Positions 35,299 to 41,904 of a stretch of DNA of 41,904 nucleotides are shown piece after piece. Source of the stretch: Fonticula-like sp. SCN 57-25 (lineage: Eukaryota; Nucleariida; Rotosphaerida); contig MEDX01000026.1 of assembly GCA_001724245.1 (NCBI GenBank), forward strand, positions 1 through 41,904, written 5' to 3'. The stretch's first letter is position 1, and each line of letters opens with the position of its first letter. The position numbers and the translations under genes are program-made. The notes under the pieces were generated by a model. It did not search any database. It was not told the origin of the DNA and worked only from the letters and a program-made list of their open reading frames with translations.

Positions 35299-35485
35299 TT
35301 TGTATGGGGCTAGGCAGTGCAGTGCACATTGATGTTTAATATCACTATGGCATGTTTTGTATTGAGAAGGCACAGAAAGAAACATATTATCCATTATTTT
35401 ATTACTTATAATTACTATGCTTTACTCATTTGATGCGCGGGCATCCTGAGCTGTGCGGCACAACTTGCTACAGGCGTGCGGCAGA

Positions 35486-36095
35486 CTAAAAGAAGGCGTA
35501 AAAGGACGCGGCGGCGCCGGCGATCGCGGTGGCGGCGAGCGACGCAACCAACTTTGCAGCGGCGCTGGTGCACGAGTACTTTGACGACATGCCGCCCTCG
35601 TTGGTGCACACGCCGAGGGGAACAACGATCTCGGTGCAGCCCTCCTGGCACTGGTTGTCGGTGCACGTGAACTCCTTGGACACGTCGCCTTCACAGGTCA
35701 CCTTGACATAGCTGCCGGACTCTTCGATGCATCGTCCGAGTGCGCTGCCATCCAGTCGCGTCACCTCGCCGTCCACGCAGTCCGCACCGGAATACACAGA
35801 GGTGTAAAAGTAAGAGCCGGTCGGAATGTTGGCATCGATGCACATGGTTCTCGTGCGCGCAGCAGCATCGCCGGTGCAGTCGGGCACGATATCGTTGCAC
35901 ACATTGACGTCAGTGACAAAGAGATCTGGCGCACCCGAGCAATCGCCTGCATTGTACCCTGCGCGAGGTGTTAGTGGGGCCGACTGAGAATGTCAAATGG
36001 AGCTGCGCACAGTAGCCAGTGATGGTGTTTTCAGCGGCTACCAGGGCAAGGAGGCAAGTGGCTGCGAAAAGGAGGAAATAGCGGCGAGCCGTCAT
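35486..36095 (-). CDS. Cys-rich secreted protein with GPI-type tail, unrecognised
   Basis: Two exons (36095-36011, 35958-35486), 185 aa; intron 52 nt (gtgcgc, branch CTAAC, gcag). Signal peptide MTARRYFLLFAATCLLALVA is followed by a mature region of about 135 residues with some 14 cysteines, several aromatic residues (GSYFYTSVYSGADC) and a VTCEGD motif. The C-terminus is a hydrophobic stretch (KLVASLAATAIAGAAASFYA) ending two residues later with no basic tail, as in GPI-anchor signals. I do not recognise the family. Its neighbours at 36552-37520 and 37763-39201 are also predicted surface proteins, so this may be a small surface-protein cluster. A TATA box lies about 75 bp upstream. Confidence 0.75.
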
Positions 36096-36551
36096 CGTAT
36101 CGAAGTGCGCGCGAGGGGCAAAGGGGGAGAAGAGCAATAATGCGACTGAGTGGTCCGCGTGGCAACCCTTATAAGCCAAGTGGGCGTAACGAGTGGGTCA
36201 TGTTGACCTCATTTCCGCCGCGCCTTGTTTCGATGTCACGCTGACGTAATCAAGCAATGTTTTACATGATCTTGGGATCCATGATCGGCATGAGTGAATG
36301 AATGCCATCTGGGCGTCACATTCTGACCAGCACTTTGTGTTGTGAGTTTTCTATTTGCTATTTTGTCGCTCAGTCTCAATCGACAATGTACGATGCAATG
36401 CTGGTCGAATCGATCCCGCGCGATGACATGTTCGCCATCACGGCGTTCGTCGCTGTTACCGCCACTTGTCACACTCGAACAGCAGCAGCATGGCTTTACA
36501 TTAGATTGCTTACAAAACATATCCATATATGGGCTAAATTGCCTGTACAAG
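36096..36551. other. Intergenic region upstream of the Cys-rich protein gene
   Basis: 456 bases between two leftward genes. The left side holds the TATA box at 36168-36175. The remainder is of moderate GC with short open frames that lack coding character. Confidence 0.45.
36168..36175 (-). promoter_or_regulatory. TATA box of the Cys-rich protein gene
   Basis: CTTATAAG, read on the minus strand as part of GCTTATAAGGG, 73-80 bp upstream of the start codon. Confidence 0.5.
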
Positions 36552-37520
36552 CTAGGCAGAGTCGACCTCTTGCAGCGCGACGTTATCATCCTGGCCTCCG
36601 GCGGCGGCCGTCTTGCTCTCGCCGAACCACGGGATGTGCGGCGTTTTTCTTTTCTGCACGATAACATACGCCACAAAGGCAATCGCAGTCACACCAAAGA
36701 GCAGACCAAAGGTGACAGCAGCGGCGAAGGAGGCGCTACGGGCTGCCTCGACCTCCATGATCTCGTCTTCTGATACAGTCCTCATTTCCTCTGTCGCCAC
36801 ATGTTTTTAGCTCAAAAACGCACACACAAAAAAGGCGCCACGCACCTTCGCAATAGTCCCCGATAAATCCCGCCAAGCAAGAGCACTCTGCTTCGTCGTC
36901 GCCGTCGTCGCTGACACCCTCAAATAGCTCACATGTGCCGCCGTTGTGGCAGTCAACGTCCTGGCACGGGTTGTCATCCATGCAGCGGGGTCCGGTATAG
37001 AGGTGGGGGCACTCGCACGTAAACGGCACAAACTCCTGCTCAATACATATGAGCAAGGTCATGGGAACAGCAAGGAAAAAGGGGATCGTACGTTGTCAAA
37101 CACGACTGTGCAGATGCCGCCGTTGCGACACGGGTTGTCGATGCATCCTTCAATCACTTAAAAATCAACCGTAAGAACTCTAATACATTTTTAAGCAAAA
37201 AACCATGTACCTGTCTCGCAGTTCTTGCCATCGGTGTAGTAGGGGCAGCGGCAGTAGGCGTCGTTTGGTGTTTCCTGACAGACGCCGCCGTTTTGGCAAT
37301 CGACTGCAGTGCAGTTGAGCTTGGGGCGCTCGCAGGTGGCCCCTCCGTAGCCCGCGGGGCAGATGCACATAAACGGCGGAGACGAGTGCCAGTTTTCAAC
37401 GCACTGCCCTTGGTTGAGGCAGGGGAAGGACGCACAATACTCTTCGTCCCCAGCGACTACCAGAGTGGCAAGCGCCACCAGCGCCAAAACCCGACCGACA
37501 GTCATCGCGAGATTCGCCAT
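36552..37520 (-). CDS. Type I membrane protein with four EGF-like repeats
   Basis: Four exons: 37520-37211, 37156-37092, 37035-36846, 36790-36552; 267 aa. Signal peptide MANLAMTVGRVLALVALATL. Four EGF-like modules follow with six cysteines each (for example CQNGGVCQ, CRNGGICT, CHNGGTCELF, ending CICPAGYGGATC and CSCLAGFIGDYC). One transmembrane helix (AVTFGLLFGVTAIAFVAYVI) is followed by VQKRK and a cytoplasmic tail of about 30 residues. Introns are 54, 56 and 55 nt, in phases 1, 0 and 1. An in-frame ATG eight codons upstream (37544) is possible but would spoil the signal peptide. Likely an adhesion or receptor-like surface protein; no ligand or signalling motif can be seen. Confidence 0.82.
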
Positions 37521-37762
37521 GCCAGCACTAAGCAGACTATGCACACAATGCGGCTCTCACAAGCCCGCTCGTGGAGAAAGCTCTGTCGCCATCTGTCGTC
37601 AGCCGACCTGTCGTCATTTTGGATGGCGACAGCCGACAGTCGCAATCTTGCAGTGCTCTGATTGGTCAATTGGCCCGACTATGGCGACAGCGGCGAGCAG
37701 CCCGCCACCTACATAAGAGGCCATGGCGATGGGGACTCGGCATCCGCATTGTTTCCAGCACA
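37521..37762. promoter_or_regulatory. Divergent promoter, EGF protein / AztD-like propeller
   Basis: 242 bp between head-to-head genes, with two overlapping inverted CCAAT boxes (ATTGG at 37661-37665 and 37669-37673) and an ATAAG TATA-like element near 37712, about 50 bp before the rightward ATG. Confidence 0.5.
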
Positions 37763-39201
37763 ATGAAGGCTGCCGTTTTGCTCTGCGCTTGCCTGGCCTT
37801 GGCCACGACTGTGAACGCTGTCACCAAGGGTCGTCTTGTGATTTCCAAGACTGATGACAGCCTCATCACCGTGATCGACCTCGACACCCTCTCTCAGGTT
37901 GGTTCCCTCACCGACGTTGGCTCGCGTGCTGCCGTTTACACGACCGACGATGGCGTTTTTGCCGTGGTTTCGCACTCTTCTCAGGGAGTCATTCGTTTTG
38001 TTGACTCGGGCCTTACCTACAACAGCGATGGCTCGATGGCGGTCAAGCACAGCCCTCATTTTACATCGTTCGAGTCGACTGGCACCAAGCCCGCGCACGT
38101 CAACTCCAACCTTGGCTGGACCGTTGTGCACTATGACGGCGATCGCGCTCAAGACATCGACTCAAAGGTCGTTGCCCTGCGTGAGAGCGAGCTCGATGTT
38201 GCCAGCCCTGATGAGATCAAGTTCCCGCCGATGGGACCGCAGCACGGAGGTACGCAGCTCGATGCGGCTGCTCGTATTCTGTCACTCACGCATTGCCTTT
38301 CATAGTCGCCTGGGGTGCGCCTGGCTGTCACTTTATTCTCTCGGAGCCCACCGAAGAGTATCTGTCTGGCGAGATTTCCTCGTCCCTGCCCAACACCTTC
38401 CGTGTCGTCCATGCCCAGAACCCCGACGTCGTCGTCCAGCGCTTCGTCGACGCGTGCAAGGGATACCACGGCTCGGCAACGATGGGTAACATGTTTGCGT
38501 TTGGCTGCCTGAGCTCCACGCCGACCACGACCAGCCCTTTCACCGACACGGGCGTCCTCCTCCTCACCTACGACCCGGCGAGCAAGACCTTTTCGAGCAA
38601 GAAGATCACGTACCCCGCAGGCACGGCCAACCGCGTTGGAACCATTGTCGCCAACCCTGCCTTTGCCTCCTTCATTGGCAACTGGGATGCCGGCCGCCTG
38701 ATTCGCATCGACCCTGCGGCTACCGCCATGACCACCAGCGACATCATTAACATTGGGTCTCCCTTCTGCCAGTGGATCCAGGACGTCAAGACTGGATCTC
38801 GCGTGTACGCCCTTCACGCAAACAATACTATCTCTGTCACAAGCCTTACTACCTTTGAGCGCATCGCGACGATTGAGTTTGCCGAGCATCTCGGTGGCTA
38901 CACCTGCTCCTCTGCCGGGCGTCCTTTCCTCGCCGTCGCCGAGGACTATCTTTACATCTCGCACAAGTTCTCCTCCACTGCGTACCAGGTGCAAGAGTAC
39001 AGCCTCGTCGACTTTAAGCTGACCAACACCTTCAACGTCAACTATGCTATCCACCAGTTCTCTGTTGCCGGCCTCTATCACCCCCACGATGCTGAAGACT
39101 CGGCCGATTGCCTGGACCCCCACAACAGTTCTGCTGGCCGCAACGTCGCTGGTGCACTCGCTTTGGCCGCGACCTCCGTGGCGCTCTTTGCGTGGCTTTA
39201 A
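37763..39201 (+). CDS. Secreted AztD-like beta-propeller with GPI-type tail
   Basis: Two exons (37763-38249, 38306-39201), 460 aa; intron 56 nt (gtacgc...atag), join QHG-VAWGAP. Signal peptide MKAAVLLCACLALATTVNAV. The mature part resembles the bacterial periplasmic zinc metallochaperone AztD, a seven-bladed propeller: GRLVISKTDDSLITVIDLDT, then GTKPAHV, PQHGVAW, CKGYHGSATMGNMFAFGC followed by GVLLLTYD, and RVGTIVANPAFASFIGNW. AztD proteins carry the same order, including HHGVA and C-x-G-x-HGEA-x…GC-x-DGV. His residues at these sites could bind metal. The end (NVAGALALAATSVALFAWL) is a GPI-type signal, absent from bacterial members, and places it on the cell surface. A generic YVTN-type propeller is the alternative. 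Confidence 0.7.
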
Positions 39202-40168
39202 GCCCGTTTTCAGCCATTGAGCTCATGATTTTACTCTCGCTGCGGAGATTCTCTCTTGATTTGTTTGTATGAACCGAAAAGAAATCAATAAATCCGCAAG
39301 GTAACATCAGTAATGTATTAATACTGTGGTCAATTCATCGTCCTTTCTGAGTACTTTACACAACGAAAAAGGTAAAAATAGTCACCAGTAGCCAAAACGT
39401 CTATTCGAAAATAATACACGAACATCGGGCGCGCGCCTTGCCGTGAAAGATCCGACCATGGAATGGGAGATCAACGCAGGATCCGATAGCACAGTGCAAG
39501 TTAATCAACGCGAAGGGCTAAAATAGTGACGAGCAGACAGCTGGCGGACGTCAACCTTCCCGATCGCAAAGAACCATGATCAGCCGCGGGGAGCGGCAGC
39601 AGATGTCATGCAAAGAGAGGCGGTGCCCATCCACAAAAGTCATCAGCATCTAGGTGAAATCCAATACATCAATATCAGACTAAAGCAGTTCTTCAAGACT
39701 TCAGCCGGAAATAATAAGATGCCGGAACGCCGCGCGCCGTCGGCAAGGTAGCGGCAGATTGCTGGGGGGGGCGCTCATCCACTGAATGCTGCCGCCCAAA
39801 AAGATGAACGGTGGTGCAAGCACAAAGCGATGTGGAATCAGGGATACTGAATCTCGGAAAACATGCACAACTCAAGCAACTCACCGAAGAAAGAATACAC
39901 TCGAGGGCAACGACATTGTTGCCGACGATTTGCTGCTGATGGCTGATGGCGAGCGAGCACCGCGATTCATAATAAAATCAGGGGTGGATTCGGGCTTCGG
40001 GAGTCACCATTTCAACCCGACATGTCACCAACACACATCTTGCCTCCCGCCCGGCGCCTGCCATCATCGCCGTGGCGACTCTCCGAGTGAGTTGGACGCT
40101 GGGCAACGTTGTCGCCTTTTTTTGCTGACTTTCCTATTGACAATACGTTGTCGGATGTTTGCGATGAA
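39202..40168. other. Intergenic region where composition changes
   Basis: About 970 bases after the propeller gene. GC falls from about 60 percent to near 50 percent. An open frame at 39786-40223 contains GNDIVADDLLLMADGERAPR, which looks protein-like, but it has no recognised family and overlaps the next gene. It could be a decayed exon. No RNA gene is seen. Confidence 0.4.
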
Positions 40169-41439
40169 ATGCGGCTGCGAAGTCACTCCATCCTTCTTCC
40201 CGTCGCGGTCACGGCGACTGTGAGGATCTTCTGGAAAATTGGTAGCCACTCCGAAGCCGCTGATTTCCCGCCGACCGCAACATGGATAGACGTCCGAAGG
40301 TACATCAATGAAACTTGCTTTGGAGGTCATGACCGTCCCGGCACACTGCGTATCCACGTACGCGGCACGCCTTTACGCCTTTCTTCGGGTCAGGTTTGAC
40401 GGTTGGCTGACGTTTTCGCGCGCATCTTTTTTGGGGTTGGCCTGTTATAGCTCAATCACGACGATATGGAAGTGAACTACTCCGATACGGTGGACGCGGG
40501 CTTGGAACTTCAAGTGGTCATTGACCCGATGTCGACGCCAGCTCTGACCCGTACGCGTCGTATTTCTCGGCTGTTTCGCGATCCTGAAGACTGACAAATT
40601 GTTTCTAGAAAAAGAAATCATATCTGCGCTGGAAGGAATTGTGCTCTTATGGGATGAGTGGAAACGATTCATGTTATTCTACGGCGAAGAGCAAATATCT
40701 CTCGCTCAGATGACCGAGGACAGACTGCAAATGATCACAAGTCACTACAACCTTCACTTTGAAATTCAACATAATGGGACCTTTAAACGCGCGCGCGCAA
40801 TATCCCCGTTTACTTGGGGGGATCAAGATACGCACAGCCACAGACAGGAGTACGTTGCGTACCTCTCGCAGCACCTTGAAATTCCGGACCCCCCCCGTTC
40901 TGGTATGTTTTAACTATAAAGGAATTGCGTAGGCTTACCATTACAACACAGGTTCGATGACAGGCAGGCTCTACACTGATATATTGGTTTCAGACAGGGA
41001 TTCGAAGATCGAGGGCAACTACGCGGTAGGAATTACTGCTCAGGAAGTCGTCACGCCGGCAATATACTGCTCTTATGTCTTTCTTGCCGTCGAGGTCACT
41101 AAAACAGCCACTTTTAATTCTCACGCGGTGCGAGGACTAGCTACAGCAGTGATGGCAGCTCTCAACTCCCATCATCCATGTGTTACTGTTTACACAGACT
41201 TGAATGACCGTTGGTGGATACTGTGGTATGTAGGAGGACAAGGAAACAAGTTTGCACATTTACACAATCTATCTCGAACGCAAGCAATTCATTTAATTCG
41301 CTCCTGGGTAAACTACAACATTAACCATGTTCAAGGTCAGCCAGATGTCAGTCGTATTCGCAAGACACCTCCGCCGCCTTTCCATGATATCAAGCGCTTA
41401 ACGAGAAACACCACCGGAAACATCGGCATCATTCAATAA
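40169..41439 (+). CDS. Crinkler-like protein: beta-grasp header with REase-like C-terminal domain
   Basis: Four exons: 40169-40393, 40451-40550, 40609-40902, 40952-41439; 368 aa. The first part (to about 108) reads as a ubiquitin-like beta-grasp: VTATVRIFWKIGSHSEAADF, ATWIDVRRYINE, GTLRIHVRGTPL and GLELQVVID. A helical connector follows (SALEGIVLLWDEWKRFMLFY). The C-terminal domain has YTDILVSD, then FLAVEVTK (an ExK motif), and VTVYTDLNDRWWILWYV, a PD-(D/E)xK nuclease-like order known from Crinkler (CRN) effector families. Codon use is less GC-rich than in neighbours. The first intron may instead start at the in-frame donor at 40358 (93 nt). The start codon is provisional. Such proteins are thought to act in host interaction or genome conflict; the role here is unknown. 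Nuclease activity is not established by the sequence. Confidence 0.55.
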
Positions 41440-41737
41440 CATAAACCGATGTAATGTGGCTATTATTATAACCAATGAACCGCACGCCTTGGATCAAATG
41501 GAACTTGACAACATTGAAAAACATGGAAGAGTCGATGCAACCAGTATTTATAATGCATTTTAAAGAGATACACAAAGCCCGCACAACTTCCATACATATG
41601 ATCAAGAAAACTGAGAGCTGTCAGTCACCTACTACCCAAATGGACGTCTCTAAAAATTCACTCGCTAATCGATTTCACCGGTGATTTGAAACAGATGCCC
41701 CTCAAGTATGATTTCCATCTCATCCCAAATAGGCAAT

Positions 41738-41762
41738 TAGGGTTTTCCGATCAGAAACCCTA
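41738..41762. repeat. Inverted repeat of telomere-like half-sites
   Basis: TAGGGTTT (41738-41745), nine-base spacer, AAACCCTA (41755-41762). The arms are perfect complements and each is one telomere-like unit. Confidence 0.7.
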
Positions 41763-41786
41763 TCATGTATTTCCACGTCGGAGTAC

Positions 41787-41809
41787 TTAGGGTTAGGGGG
41801 GTAGGGTTT
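41787..41809 (+). repeat. Short interstitial telomere-like tract
   Basis: TTAGGG, TTAGGGGGG and TAGGGTTT in a row. The G-rich strand runs 5' to 3' towards the right edge, as expected next to a right-hand chromosome end. Confidence 0.6.
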
Positions 41810-41904
41810 AAAATAGTATATTGAAGTGCTATGCACCGGACGGGGACCGCAGTAGCCCGCCCTTACAAAAGAAACGAATTAAATCATGCAAGATCTGAAG
41901 CAAT

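Larger units (their letters stand above)
41440..41904. other. Right-end region, probably subtelomeric
   Basis: 465 bases with no credible gene. A 69-codon frame (41475-41684) lacks any recognisable domain. The second half holds the inverted repeat and TTAGGG-like motifs listed separately. Confidence 0.4.

Noticed and set aside
39786-40223. 145-codon open frame before the Crinkler-like gene
   Set aside because: Part looks protein-like, but no family or splice structure supports it and it overlaps the better-supported gene in another frame. It may be a decayed exon.
41475-41684. 69-codon open frame near the right edge
   Set aside because: No domain, no splice partner, average composition for non-coding DNA of this region.

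Overview
The window is nuclear DNA of a eukaryote. It is gene dense, and I built about 21 protein gene models, most of them GC-rich and interrupted by spliceosomal introns of about 44 to 67 nt plus a minority of 137 to 443 nt. The gene set (26S proteasome ATPase, eIF2 gamma, MLH1, KRR1, LAMMER kinase, kinesin-3, mitochondrial ClpX, a BAF-like protein, EGF-repeat membrane protein) fits a unicellular protist, probably in or near Amorphea (amoebozoans, apusomonads, opisthokont relatives). The sequence alone does not let me name a genus. I assembled exons by hand from reading-frame continuity, splice signals and remembered family sequences. All multi-exon models sum to a whole number of codons.

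Left part (1-8368): the 5' end of a secreted S15/CocE-type hydrolase, an ankyrin-SH3 scaffold, a macro domain-U-box fusion (a candidate ADP-ribose-reading ubiquitin ligase), a secreted root-cap/LEA-type protein, and a kinetochore DSN1 homologue with a good E2F-like site and TATA box.

Middle (8632-29630): RPT5 with repeat-filled introns; a LAMMER kinase; a probable Little elongation complex subunit 2 (ICE2/NARG2); KRR1; a KIF16B-like kinesin-3 (motor-FHA-coiled coil-PX); a RasGEF with a series of talin-F0-like beta-grasp domains; eIF2 gamma; and MLH1, whose promoter carries another E2F-like site. Many neighbours are head to head and share short promoters that often contain CCAAT boxes.

Right part (29800-39201): ALG14, mitochondrial ClpX, then a BAF-like gene head to head with a VRK-like kinase. 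In animals VRK1 phosphorylates BAF, so this pair may be a linked chromatin module. Three surface-protein genes follow: a Cys-rich GPI-type protein, an EGF-repeat type I membrane protein, and a beta-propeller that resembles the bacterial zinc chaperone AztD but has a GPI-type tail.

Right end (39202-41904): base composition drops, one gene has a Crinkler-like layout (beta-grasp header, REase-like C-terminus), and TTAGGG-like repeats follow. This looks subtelomeric.

Across the window the 5' splice site is unusual: 36 of 39 proposed introns have C at +4 (GTRCG), paired with CTRAC branch sites.
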